In this document: one piece after another, positions 19,525 to 27,085 of the stretch
Layout: every line of letters begins with the position of its first letter
Numbering within the stretch: position 1 is the stretch's first letter
The notes under the pieces: generated by a model
The model's database searches: none
What the model was told of the DNA's origin: nothing
What the model saw: the letters and a program-made list of their open reading frames with translations, nothing else
Made by a program: the position numbers and the translations under genes
DNA from: Paludibacterium sp. B53371
Lineage (GTDB): Bacteria > Pseudomonadota > Gammaproteobacteria > Burkholderiales > Chromobacteriaceae
NCBI RefSeq assembly: GCF_018802765.1
Contig: NZ_CP069163.1
Location: 2,552,311 to 2,616,310 of the forward strand
Reading direction: 5' to 3'
Length of the DNA stretch: 64,000 nucleotides

Positions 19525-20460
19525 ATGCGCCTAGACAATTTCGATATCCGGCTTCTGCGTCTGTTTGTCTGCATCGTCGACTGTGGCGGCTTCTCGGCCG
19601 CCCAGCCCAAGCTCGGTCTGAGCCAGTCGGCGATCAGCACCAAGATGAACGATCTGGAAACCCGCCTCGGCCTGACCCTGTGCCTGCGCGGACGCAAGGG
19701 GTTTCAGCTGACGACCGAGGGACAGCAGGTCTATGAGGCGACGCTGGATCTGCTCAAGCGCATTGAACACTATGAAGAGGAAGTGGGCGAAATGCGCCGG
19801 GTGGCGTTCGGTCATGTCCGCATCGGCCTGTCGGACAACATCGCCACGCACCCGGGCTGCAAGCTGCACGACGCCTTGCGCCGCTTCTGCCAGCAATGCC
19901 CCAAGGTCACGCTGACCCTGGAAGTCTGTGACGCCACCCGCATCGAAACCCTGCTGCTGCAGGGCGAACTGGATATCGGGGTGGCCTCGAGTGAAAAGCA
20001 TCTGCCCGGGCTGAGTTACCAGCCCCTGTTCAGCGAAACCCAGCAATTGTACGCCGCGGCAGGCCATCCGGTATTCGGGCTGGAGAAGCCCTGTGCACGC
20101 GACATTCTGGCCTTTCCCATCGCGGGACGCGGCAAATCCCATCCGGTCACGCCGCTGTGCCAGAGCATGGGCTTGCAGGCCCAGGCGGCATCAACCCATA
20201 TGGAAGGCACGCTGCACCTGCTGCTGTCGCAAGCCTTCATCGGCTATCTGCCTGATCACTACGCGCAGGACTGGGTGGCGCGCGGCATTCTGAAACGCCT
20301 GCCCACCCCGGAGCTGGACTATGTGGCCGAATTTCATCTGCTGCAGGCACGCTTTGCCGCGCACTCGCAGGCCAGCGAACTACTGATCGCCGAAATCCTG
20401 GCAAGCCAGCAAGCCGCAGAGGGACACGGATTCAGAAGCGATAGCTCAGCGAGGTCATGA
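19525..20460 (+). CDS. LysR-family transcriptional regulator
   Basis: The gene encodes 311 residues. The N-terminal helix-turn-helix ([35 protein letters not shown]) is followed by a periplasmic-binding-protein-like effector domain (about 90-300). It is codirectional with the racemase gene, so that gene is a possible target. Its 3' end overlaps the 3' end of coq7 on the other strand by 29 bp, so there is no terminator space between them. The effector is unknown. Confidence 0.88.
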   Translation: MRLDNFDIRLLRLFVCIVDCGGFSAAQPKLGLSQSAISTKMNDLETRLGLTLCLRGRKGFQLTTEGQQVYEATLDLLKRIEHYEEEVGEMRRVAFGHVRIGLSDNIATHPGCKLHDALRRFCQQCPKVTLTLEVCDATRIETLLLQGELDIGVASSEKHLPGLSYQPLFSETQQLYAAAGHPVFGLEKPCARDILAFPIAGRGKSHPVTPLCQSMGLQAQAASTHMEGTLHLLLSQAFIGYLPDHYAQDWVARGILKRLPTPELDYVAEFHLLQARFAAHSQASELLIAEILASQQAAEGHGFRSDSSARS

Positions 20461-21052
20461 CCTTCGAGCTGAGTTTCATGGCCTGACGGACGGGCAAAGG
20501 CAGGCGTGCCGCACCGAAATCATGCGCCATCTCGGCATGACGGCGCTCATCATCCCGCATCTGCGCCACAATGGCGCGACTCTTGCCATCCTGTGGCGGC
20601 AACTGGGCCAGATGCCCTTCCAGATGGGCCGTCACCTGATGCTCGGTTTCCTCGAGAAAACCGAGATTCCATTTGTCCCCCAGCACACCGGCCACCACGC
20701 CGATGGCCAGCGAACCGCCATACCACAGCGGATTGAACAGACTGACCCGGCCGCCGAGCTCCTGGACACGCTGCGCGGTCCAGGCCAGATGTTCTTCTTC
20801 TTCCTGCGCGGCCTGGCGCAAGGCCTGCCGCGCAGCCGGGTCACGTGCCGTCAGCGCCTGGCCCTGATACAGCGCCTGGGCGCAGATCTCGCCACAGTGA
20901 TTGACGCGCATCAGCCCGAGCGCATGGCGCTTTTCCTCCGCCGACAACTCGACCTCCTCCACGCAGGCATCCGGATGGGGACGCACGCTGCGGGCAGGCG
21001 CAAACAGGGTACGCAATCCCTGATCGAATTCGGTAATCAGCTTGTCGAACAT
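20432..21052 (-). CDS. coq7: 2-polyprenyl-3-methyl-6-methoxy-1,4-benzoquinol hydroxylase (Coq7)
   Basis: The gene encodes 206 residues of a ferritin-like di-iron hydroxylase. Iron ligands are visible in the repeated pattern [39 protein letters not shown] and [12 protein letters not shown]. It adds the last ring hydroxyl in ubiquinone synthesis and replaces UbiF in many betaproteobacteria, in line with the ubiG gene upstream in this window. It is divergent from ppa. Confidence 0.95.
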   Translation of the reverse strand: MFDKLITEFDQGLRTLFAPARSVRPHPDACVEEVELSAEEKRHALGLMRVNHCGEICAQALYQGQALTARDPAARQALRQAAQEEEEHLAWTAQRVQELGGRVSLFNPLWYGGSLAIGVVAGVLGDKWNLGFLEETEHQVTAHLEGHLAQLPPQDGKSRAIVAQMRDDERRHAEMAHDFGAARLPLPVRQAMKLSSKVMTSLSYRF

Positions 21053-21147
21053 GTGGAGTCAGTCCTTTCCGGCAACAATGTGCGAAGTATACCTCAGCGG
21101 ATCGCAGTTTTTGGCCGCATGCTTCGCCCAGCAGGGAAAAGCTTGGT

Positions 21148-21153
21148 TATAAT
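21148..21153 (+). promoter_or_regulatory. -10 element of the ppa promoter
   Basis: A consensus TATAAT lies 50 bp before the ppa start, between divergent coq7 and ppa. No good -35 hexamer is seen at the right distance, so only the -10 is called. Confidence 0.45.
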
Positions 21154-21202
21154 CTGGGGATCGTTTCCGTGAGCAACGTTGAATACTAAAGGATTGAAGA
21201 CG

Positions 21203-21730
21203 ATGGACCTGAAGCACATCCCCGCCGGCAAGGACATGCCGAACGATTTCAATGTCGTGATCGAAATCTCCGCCAATGGCGCACCGATCAAATACGAACT
21301 GGACAAGGATTCCGGCGCCATCTTTGTCGACCGCTTCATGGGTACCTCGATGTTCTACCCGGCCAACTATGGCTTTGTACCGAACACCCTGTCCGGTGAT
21401 GGCGACCCGGTCGACGTGCTGGTCGTGACCCCGTTCCCGCTGCCGCCGGGCGTGGTCGTGCGCTGTCGCGCCCTGGGCCTGATCAAGATGGAAGATGAAT
21501 CCGGCATCGACGCCAAGGTCGTGGCCGTTCCGGTCGAGAAGCTGTGCCCGATGTACAAGGCCGTACAGAAGCTGGAAGACCTGCCGGAACTGCTGCGCAA
21601 CCAGATGGTGCATTTCTTCGAGCACTACAAGGATCTGGAAAAGGGCAAGTGGGTCAAGGTTCAGGGCTGGGGCACGCTGGACGATGCCACCGCCGAACTC
21701 AAGAACGGCGTTGCCAACTACAAGGGCTGA
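21203..21730 (+). CDS. ppa: inorganic pyrophosphatase
   Basis: The gene encodes 175 residues, the usual length of family I bacterial pyrophosphatase, from the ATG at 21203 with AAGGA upstream; an in-frame ATG at 21179 would add MNTKGLKT. The signature DGDPVDVLV supplies the metal-binding aspartates, with KYELDKDSG and the [14 protein letters not shown] segment intact. It hydrolyses PPi to drive biosynthesis. Confidence 0.97.
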   Translation: MDLKHIPAGKDMPNDFNVVIEISANGAPIKYELDKDSGAIFVDRFMGTSMFYPANYGFVPNTLSGDGDPVDVLVVTPFPLPPGVVVRCRALGLIKMEDESGIDAKVVAVPVEKLCPMYKAVQKLEDLPELLRNQMVHFFEHYKDLEKGKWVKVQGWGTLDDATAELKNGVANYKG

Positions 21731-21749
21731 TCCGCCCCGTCGCAAAAGA

Positions 21750-21775
21750 AACCGGCCCCTGGCCGGTTTTTTTTA
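21750..21775 (+). terminator. rho-independent terminator after ppa
   Basis: A 7-bp stem ACCGGCC/GGCCGGT with CCT loop, then eight Ts, 20 bp after the ppa stop. Confidence 0.9.
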
Positions 21776-21853
21776 TCCCCGGCTACCCGGGGAACAATTA
21801 TCTGCTACGCTGGAGGACGAGCCCCCCTTCTACCCTGTCCCTGTGAGTGCACC

Positions 21854-22603
21854 GTGAAAATCACCGTTCTGGGGAATGCCGAACATGATCAGTGGTTCGC
21901 CCGCCGACTGCAAGCCCGTGGCTTCGCCGTATCCATGGCACATCAAAGCGAGCACCCGTTCACCCACCTTGCCGGGGCGCAGGCAGGCCCCGGACTGCTG
22001 GCGGATAGTGTGCTGATCGACACCGGCCCGGGCAGTATCGAGGCACGCCATCGCATGGCCGCGCACTGCAGCGAAGCCGGTCTGGGCTATGCCGAGCTGG
22101 CGGGGCAATGGCAGGCACTGGGCGTACCGTTCGGCTTTGCGCTGTTTGTCGGTACCGACCCGGATACTCGCGATGCACTGACGCCACTGCTGGATGCGCT
22201 CGCGCCTCAGGCCGGTGCCTGGCTGCCGGCCGGACCGGCTGCCAGCGCCCGCTTCGCCGCCCAGGTCTTCGATGCGCTGTCCATGGCATGTGCCCTGGCC
22301 TGCCAGGCCGGCTGGTCACAGCCCGGCCAGCTGCCGCACACCCCGGACTGGGGGGCATTCTTCCTGCAGCAGCAGCAACTGGCGGACAAACTGCTGGCAC
22401 TATCACAGCACTATCTCTCACTATTCCCGGACGAAACCGGTGCCGAATCGCAAGACCCCTGGCAACAATTGGCGCATTTCAGCCATCCGCCGCGCGAACA
22501 GGAACACTTCTCCGCCAACCTGGCACGACTGATCGTGCTGGCACTTTCCCAGCGCGAGGCACAACAGGCCATTTTCACCAGACTGATGCCGGGCGCCGGC
22601 TGA
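21854..22603 (+). CDS. degenerate 3-hydroxyisobutyrate/6-phosphogluconate dehydrogenase-like protein
   Basis: The gene encodes 249 residues. The N-terminus (MKITVLGNAEHDQWFARRLQ) and spacing of VLIDTGPGSIEARHRM and FALFVGTDPDTRDALTPLLDAL follow the beta-hydroxyacid dehydrogenase plan. However the dinucleotide motif GxGxxG is replaced by GNAEHD, and the segment that should hold the catalytic lysine reads PAGPAASARFAAQ. The C-terminal helical domain is shortened. It may be a pseudoenzyme or unrelated Rossmann protein; function is not known. A terminator follows directly. Confidence 0.55.
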   Translation: MKITVLGNAEHDQWFARRLQARGFAVSMAHQSEHPFTHLAGAQAGPGLLADSVLIDTGPGSIEARHRMAAHCSEAGLGYAELAGQWQALGVPFGFALFVGTDPDTRDALTPLLDALAPQAGAWLPAGPAASARFAAQVFDALSMACALACQAGWSQPGQLPHTPDWGAFFLQQQQLADKLLALSQHYLSLFPDETGAESQDPWQQLAHFSHPPREQEHFSANLARLIVLALSQREAQQAIFTRLMPGAG

Positions 22604-22620
22604 ACCCTGGTTCCAGACAA

Positions 22621-22648
22621 CAAAAAACCGCCCGAAGGCGGTTTTTTT
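22621..22648. terminator. bidirectional rho-independent terminator
   Basis: A 6-bp stem ACCGCC/GGCGGT with CGAA loop is flanked by six As on the left and seven Ts on the right. It serves both the preceding + gene and the phasin gene on the - strand. Confidence 0.88.
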
Positions 22649-22665
22649 ATCCGGCAGGCGGACGA

Positions 22666-23241
22666 TCAGGCACCGGCAGAGGCAGCCGGCTTCTTGGTAT
22701 TGCGAGCCACGGCAGCAGAAGCAGCCTTGGCCGAGTTGGTCGCAGCCTGAACGCTGGCTTCGGCGATCTCGGCACCAACCTTCTTGGCGGTCTTGGAGAC
22801 GCTGTCGAACGCAGCGCTGGACTGGTTGACCAGCGTCTTCAGGGCGCTGACAGCGATATCGGAACCTGCCGGCGCATTCTTGGCCAGGCGATCCAGCGAG
22901 CTGATCAGCGTCTTGTTGTTTTCGGCAACCTGCTCTTCCAGGAAGGCCGACAGTTCATTCTGGGTTGCTACGGCAGCGTCATAGACATTGCGGGCAACAG
23001 CAAAAGCCTGGTCGATGGTCGGCTGCGCCAGCGAGGACTGCAGTTCCACCAGACCCTTCGGGTCTTTCACTTCGGCCAGGGCCTTGAAAGTCTGCGCCTG
23101 ATCCGCCAGCAGCTTGCGGGTCAGATCCAGTTGCAGGGTAGCCAGGCGCTCGGCGCCGGTCAGTACGATGGAGGACAGGCGCACAGCTTTGTCAAACTGC
23201 GCTTGCCCAATAGCAGAGAATTCCTGAGTGTTGAACGACAT
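22666..23241 (-). CDS. phaP: phasin family protein (PHA granule surface protein)
   Basis: The gene encodes 191 residues, almost entirely helical, with the Phasin_2-type N-terminus (FNTQEFSAIGQAQFDKAVRLSSIVLTGAERLATLQLDLTRKLL) and an Ala/Lys-rich tail. It coats polyhydroxyalkanoate granules, so the organism probably stores PHA. Two 17-bp direct repeats in its upstream region could be operators for a PhaR-type repressor. It is transcribed away from minC. Confidence 0.9.
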   Translation of the reverse strand: MSFNTQEFSAIGQAQFDKAVRLSSIVLTGAERLATLQLDLTRKLLADQAQTFKALAEVKDPKGLVELQSSLAQPTIDQAFAVARNVYDAAVATQNELSAFLEEQVAENNKTLISSLDRLAKNAPAGSDIAVSALKTLVNQSSAAFDSVSKTAKKVGAEIAEASVQAATNSAKAASAAVARNTKKPAASAGA

Positions 23242-23298
23242 GGATAGCTCCTACGTAAGATAGACAGTTCAGCAGCGAGAACATCGAGCCGGCGATTG

Positions 23299-23315
23299 TT
23301 GCACCGCACAATCCA
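23299..23315. promoter_or_regulatory. direct repeat 1 upstream of phasin (possible PhaR operator)
   Basis: TTGCACCGCACAATCCA. It matches the copy at 23352-23368 at 16 of 17 positions. The TTGC...CACAA core is near-palindromic, which fits a dimeric repressor such as PhaR; this identity is inference. Confidence 0.5.
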
Positions 23316-23351
23316 ACATTACGCGCACGGCAACCTGACGTCAATAACATA

Positions 23352-23368
23352 TTGCAGCGCACAATCCA
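23352..23368. promoter_or_regulatory. direct repeat 2 upstream of phasin (possible PhaR operator)
   Basis: TTGCAGCGCACAATCCA, starting 53 bp after the first copy, close to five helical turns, so both sites face the same side of the DNA. Confidence 0.5.
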
Positions 23369-23587
23369 CCAAGCCACTAATTTCGCATCATTTTTGCGAC
23401 ACTCGCATTCAAACATCATTAAGTGAAAATCATATGACGCCATGCCAACGACATTGCAAGACTGCTGCCCTGCAGCACACCGACCGAAAACCCACCAATA
23501 ATTGACAGACAAATCCTGCAGATTGATTGAAAGGCATCCGGCAAGGCAGTACACTGCCCCCATAAAAGAAATCTATCCAAAGGCATC

Positions 23588-24316
23588 ATGAGCCAAGCAG
23601 CAAACAATACATTCGACATCAAGTCTGCCAGCCTGGATGTGCTGGCGCTGATTCCGCGCACCGCCGATCTGGAAGCCCTCGGCCAGGCACTGGCCCAACG
23701 CTTCGGCCAGCAGGGGGCGCGCGACGAAGCCTTCATTCTCGACCTGGAGGGCATCGAGCAACCGCAACAGCTCGACCTGGCCCGCCTGCTGCCCCTGCTC
23801 AGCCAGCATGGCCTGCGCGTGGTTGGCCTGCGCCATCCGGACCCGGCCCTGGCCGAACTGGCCACCCGGCACCAGTTGCCCTACCTGGGCGAACTGGCGC
23901 GCAGCGAAAAACCGGTTGCCGCCGCCCCGGTCAGCGAAGCACCACGCGCGATCGCCGCCAGTGCCCCGGAACCCGTGGTCACGCCGACCATGCTGATCGA
24001 ACGCCCGGTGCGTGCCGGGCAGCAGATCTATGCCAAGGGCGCCAATCTGGTGGTGCTGGCCATGGTCAGCGCCGGTGCCGAAATCATCGCCGACGGCGAC
24101 ATCCATGTGTACGCTCCCTTGCGTGGCCGCGCCCTGGCGGGTGCACGCGGCAACACCGCCGCCCGCATCTTCGTGCGCAGCATGGAAGCCGAACTGGTAT
24201 CGATTGCCGGTGTTTATCGCACCATCGAACAAGCCCTGCCCGACAGCATCCGGGCCAAGGCAACACAGATTTTCCTGGAGAACGAGCGCCTGGTCATGAC
24301 CGCGCTCGGCGAATAA
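23588..24316 (+). CDS. minC: septum site-determining protein MinC
   Basis: The gene encodes 242 residues. The N-terminal FtsZ-inhibiting domain (about 1-110) is joined by an Ala/Pro linker to the C-terminal beta-helix domain (GQQIYAKGANLVVLAMVSAGAEIIADGDIHVYAPLRGRALAGA), which binds MinD. It blocks Z-ring formation at the poles. It is first of minC-minD-minE-oxyR. Confidence 0.97.
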   Translation: MSQAANNTFDIKSASLDVLALIPRTADLEALGQALAQRFGQQGARDEAFILDLEGIEQPQQLDLARLLPLLSQHGLRVVGLRHPDPALAELATRHQLPYLGELARSEKPVAAAPVSEAPRAIAASAPEPVVTPTMLIERPVRAGQQIYAKGANLVVLAMVSAGAEIIADGDIHVYAPLRGRALAGARGNTAARIFVRSMEAELVSIAGVYRTIEQALPDSIRAKATQIFLENERLVMTALGE

Positions 24317-24343
24317 CCGACTGACATTGAATAGGGAATCATT

Positions 24344-25156
24344 GTGGCAAAAATCATTGTCGTGACTTCGGGCAAGGGCGGCGTCGGCAAGACGACCACC
24401 AGCGCCAGCTTTGCCTCCGGCCTGGCTCTCAACGGCCACAAAACGGCCGTGATCGACTTCGACGTCGGTCTGCGCAACCTCGACCTGATCATGGGCTGCG
24501 AGCGACGCGTGGTTTATGACCTGATCAACGTGGTCAACAAAGAAGCCACCTTGAACCAGGCGCTGATCAAGGACAAGAACTGCGACAATCTGTACATCCT
24601 GCCGGCCTCGCAAACGCGGGACAAGGATGCCCTTACCGAAGAAGGCGTCGAACAGGTTCTGAAAGAACTGGCCGAGATGAACTTCGAGTACATCGTCTGC
24701 GACTCCCCGGCCGGTATCGAAAAGGGTGCCCTGCTGGCGCTGTACTATGCCGACGAGGCACTGATCGTCACCAACCCGGAAGTCTCCTCGGTACGTGACT
24801 CTGACCGTATCCTCGGCATTCTGTCGGCCAAGTCCAAGCGTGCGCTGGAAGGTCGCGAGCCGGTCAAGGAGCACCTGCTGCTGACCCGCTACTCCCCCGC
24901 TCGGGTTGAAAAGGGTGAAATGCTGTCGGTCGACGACGTGAAGGAAATCCTGCGCGTGCCGCTGATCGGCGTCATCCCCGAATCGCAAGTGGTCCTGCAG
25001 GCGTCGAACGCCGGCAATCCGGCCATCCACATGAAAGGCACCGATGTCGCCGATGCTTATGCCGACGTGGTGTCCCGTTTCCTGGGCAGAGACTGCCCGA
25101 TGCGCTTCCTCGATGCACCGAAGGCCGGTCTCCTCAAGCGCTTGTTTGGGGGCTAA
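24344..25156 (+). CDS. minD: septum site-determining ATPase MinD
   Basis: The gene encodes 270 residues from a GTG at 24344. The deviant Walker A GKGGVGKT is complete (signature K11, P-loop K16), and DFDVGLRNLDLIMGCERR and CDSPAGIE are conserved. The C-terminus AGLLKRLFGG is the amphipathic membrane-targeting helix. It recruits MinC to the membrane and oscillates with MinE. It is a useful internal contrast with the degenerate FlhG in this window. Confidence 0.98.
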   Translation: MAKIIVVTSGKGGVGKTTTSASFASGLALNGHKTAVIDFDVGLRNLDLIMGCERRVVYDLINVVNKEATLNQALIKDKNCDNLYILPASQTRDKDALTEEGVEQVLKELAEMNFEYIVCDSPAGIEKGALLALYYADEALIVTNPEVSSVRDSDRILGILSAKSKRALEGREPVKEHLLLTRYSPARVEKGEMLSVDDVKEILRVPLIGVIPESQVVLQASNAGNPAIHMKGTDVADAYADVVSRFLGRDCPMRFLDAPKAGLLKRLFGG

Positions 25157-25159
25157 GGC

Positions 25160-25426
25160 ATGACGCTCATTGAAAGAATCTTTGGTAAACGCCAGAAGTC
25201 GGCCGATATCGCCCGTGAACGCCTGCAGATCATTCTGGCGCACGAGCGCAGCGGACGCGGTGCCGGCACCACGCCGGACTACCTGCCGGCGCTGCAGCGC
25301 GAACTGGTCGAAGTGATCTCCAAGTACGTGTCGATCAACCAGGATGACATCAAGGTCCAACTGGAACGCCAGGACAACTTTGAAGTCCTGGAGGTCAACA
25401 TCGTCCTGCCGGAAAAGAATCGCTGA
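25160..25426 (+). CDS. minE: cell division topological specificity factor MinE
   Basis: The gene encodes 88 residues. The N-terminal membrane- and MinD-binding segment ([13 protein letters not shown]) and the dimerising beta-domain ([19 protein letters not shown]) are clear. It stimulates MinD ATPase. It starts 4 bp after the minD stop, and oxyR follows 6 bp later. Confidence 0.97.
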   Translation: MTLIERIFGKRQKSADIARERLQIILAHERSGRGAGTTPDYLPALQRELVEVISKYVSINQDDIKVQLERQDNFEVLEVNIVLPEKNR

Positions 25427-25431
25427 CACTC

Positions 25432-26376
25432 ATGACGCTAACCGAACTGCGCTACATCGTTGCCGTGGCACGCGAAAGGCATTTTGGCCGCGCCGCGCAG
25501 GGCTGCTTTGTCAGCCAGCCGACTTTGTCGATTGCCATCAAGAAGCTGGAAGACGAACTGGGCATCACGCTGTTCGAGCGTGGTGGCCAGGAAGTCAGCG
25601 TGACCGAAATCGGCGAGCGGGTGGTAGAGCAGGCGCAGCGGGTACTGGAAGAAGCCGATACCATCAAGCGCCTGGCGGGCGAGCACCAGAACGAACTGGT
25701 CGGCCCGCTCAAGCTCGGGGTGATCTTCACCATCGGCCCCTACCTGTTGCCGCGCCTGATCCCGGCGCTGCGCGAACTGGCACCCGACATGCCGCTGATC
25801 ATCGAGGAAAACTACACGGCGCGACTGGCAGAAATGCTCAAACGTGGTGAAGTCGATGCGGTGATCGTCGCCGATCCGTTCGATGAACCAGGCACCATTG
25901 CCTGGCCGCTGTATGACGAACCCTTCGTCGTCGCCACCCCCAAGGGCCACCCCTGGGAAAAGCTCGAACAAATCGATGCCAGCCAGCTGTCGCAACAAAG
26001 CGTTCTGCTGCTGACACAGGGCAACTGCTTCCGTGATCAGGTATTGCAGGCCTGCAGCGAACTGGCCAGCCGCCAGAATCAGGGACATGGTCTGGCCAGC
26101 ATGCTGCAGGGCAGCTCGCTCAACACCATCCGCCACATGGTCGCCAGCGGCACCGGCATTACCGTCATGCCGGCCACCTCGGTCAGTGCCGCCGACGAGC
26201 CCCTGCTGTCCGTACGTCCGTTCAAGGCGCCCGTGCCACAGCGGCGAGTCCTGCTGGTCACCCGCAAGCAGTTTTTCCGGCGCAAGGCAATCGAAACGCT
26301 GCAACAGGCCGTGTTCCGCTCCGGACTGCCAACCGTCTGCATGCTGGAAGACCAAGCCGAACCCATCGGCGCCTGA
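25432..26376 (+). CDS. oxyR: hydrogen peroxide-sensing LysR regulator OxyR
   Basis: The gene encodes 314 residues. An N-terminal helix-turn-helix (RHFGRAAQGCFVSQPTLSIAIKKLE) precedes the redox domain. The motif GNCFRDQVLQAC places the peroxidatic and resolving cysteines at C199 and C208, the same numbering as in E. coli OxyR, so redox switching by disulphide formation is very likely. It is the last gene of the minCDE operon, six bases after minE, tying peroxide response to division gene transcription. A large hairpin repeat follows. Confidence 0.93.
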   Translation: MTLTELRYIVAVARERHFGRAAQGCFVSQPTLSIAIKKLEDELGITLFERGGQEVSVTEIGERVVEQAQRVLEEADTIKRLAGEHQNELVGPLKLGVIFTIGPYLLPRLIPALRELAPDMPLIIEENYTARLAEMLKRGEVDAVIVADPFDEPGTIAWPLYDEPFVVATPKGHPWEKLEQIDASQLSQQSVLLLTQGNCFRDQVLQACSELASRQNQGHGLASMLQGSSLNTIRHMVASGTGITVMPATSVSAADEPLLSVRPFKAPVPQRRVLLVTRKQFFRRKAIETLQQAVFRSGLPTVCMLEDQAEPIGA

Positions 26377-26384
26377 TGCAAACC

Positions 26385-26436
26385 CGGGGTCAGGTCTTGT
26401 ATTTTGCATTGATGCAAAATACAAGACCTGACCCCG
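26385..26436. repeat. REP-like hairpin element, copy 1
   Basis: This is a perfect 25-bp inverted repeat with a 2-base loop (52 bp). The arm begins CGGGGTCAGGTCTT and ends in TTTTGCAT. Related elements lie at 40515-40570 and 43026-43084. It sits between convergent oxyR and greB. There is no U-tract, so it is more like a REP/palindromic unit than a simple terminator. Confidence 0.85.
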
Positions 26437-26451
26437 TCTTATTACGTCATA

Positions 26452-27009
26452 TTAGTCGATCTTCTCGTAGCGCACTTCCAGCACCTCGATATCCTCGTCG
26501 CCGTCCGGACCGCGAAACAGCACGGTATCGCCCTCGCGCGCCTTGAGCAGGCTACGGGCAATGGGAGATACCCAGCTGATGTGGTGCTTGCTCAGATCAG
26601 TCTCATCCACGCCGACGATGCGCAACAACTGCGCCTCGCCATTGCCACGTTCGATGAGTACGGTGGCCCCGAAAAAGATCTGATCGGTCGGCGGCCGCGT
26701 CTCCGGATCCACCACCTCGGCAATCTCCAGCCGCTTGGTGAGAAAACGGATGCGCCGGTCGATCTCGCGCAGCCTGCGCTTGCCATAGATGTAATCGCCA
26801 TTTTCCGAGCGGTCACCATTGCTGGCCGCCCAGTTCACCACCTGGACCATCTCGGGTCGTTCCCGATGCACCAGGTGATACAGCTCCTCTTTCAGTCGGC
26901 GCCAGCCACCCGGTGTCAGATAATTCTTGCTGCTGGCTGGCAGGCGCTGCTCGGCGGGCAGATCGTCCTCTGCATCGTCATCGCGCTCTTTGGTAAAAGC
27001 CTTGTTCAT
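26452..27009 (-). CDS. greB: transcript cleavage factor GreB
   Basis: The gene encodes 185 residues from the ATG at 27009 with GGCGGAAG before it; the frame is open further upstream but that leader contains the rluB terminator. The N-terminal coiled coil reaches into the RNA polymerase secondary channel (NYLTPGGWRRLKEELYHLV, with acidic tip NGDRSENGDYIYGK), and the C-terminal FKBP-like domain (WVSPIARSLLKAREGD) is intact. It rescues backtracked elongation complexes. The acidic N-terminal extension (ERDDDAEDD) is GreB-like. Confidence 0.93.
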   Translation of the reverse strand: MNKAFTKERDDDAEDDLPAEQRLPASSKNYLTPGGWRRLKEELYHLVHRERPEMVQVVNWAASNGDRSENGDYIYGKRRLREIDRRIRFLTKRLEIAEVVDPETRPPTDQIFFGATVLIERGNGEAQLLRIVGVDETDLSKHHISWVSPIARSLLKAREGDTVLFRGPDGDEDIEVLEVRYEKID

Positions 27010-27024
27010 CTTCCGCCCTGCAAA

Positions 27025-27065
27025 TAAAAAACCTCCGAAGACACAAAGGTAGGTATCCGGAGGTT
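27025..27065 (-). terminator. rho-independent terminator after rluB
   Basis: On the - strand an 8-bp stem (27058-27065 with 27030-27037) with a 20-base loop is followed by a T run (27025-27030), 20 bp after the rluB stop. It ends only 16 bp before the greB start codon, so greB is transcribed either from inside this short gap or by read-through. Confidence 0.75.
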
Positions 27066-27085
27066 CGATTTCAAGCGTCAGCGCA

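Larger units (their letters stand above)
23242..23587. other. 346-bp phasin/minC divergent intergenic region
   Basis: No gene is seen here. The region is AT-richer than its surroundings and holds two copies of a 17-bp repeat near the phasin side (23299 and 23352), and a TTGACA at 23502-23507 facing minC without a convincing -10. Confidence 0.6.

Noticed and set aside
23573-25429. 618-codon open frame on the - strand
   Set aside because: It runs antisense across minC, minD and minE, all of which are well-supported genes.
26385-26436. Calling the hairpin a simple terminator
   Set aside because: There is no U-tract on either strand, and the same core recurs in two other places, so it is reported as a repeat.
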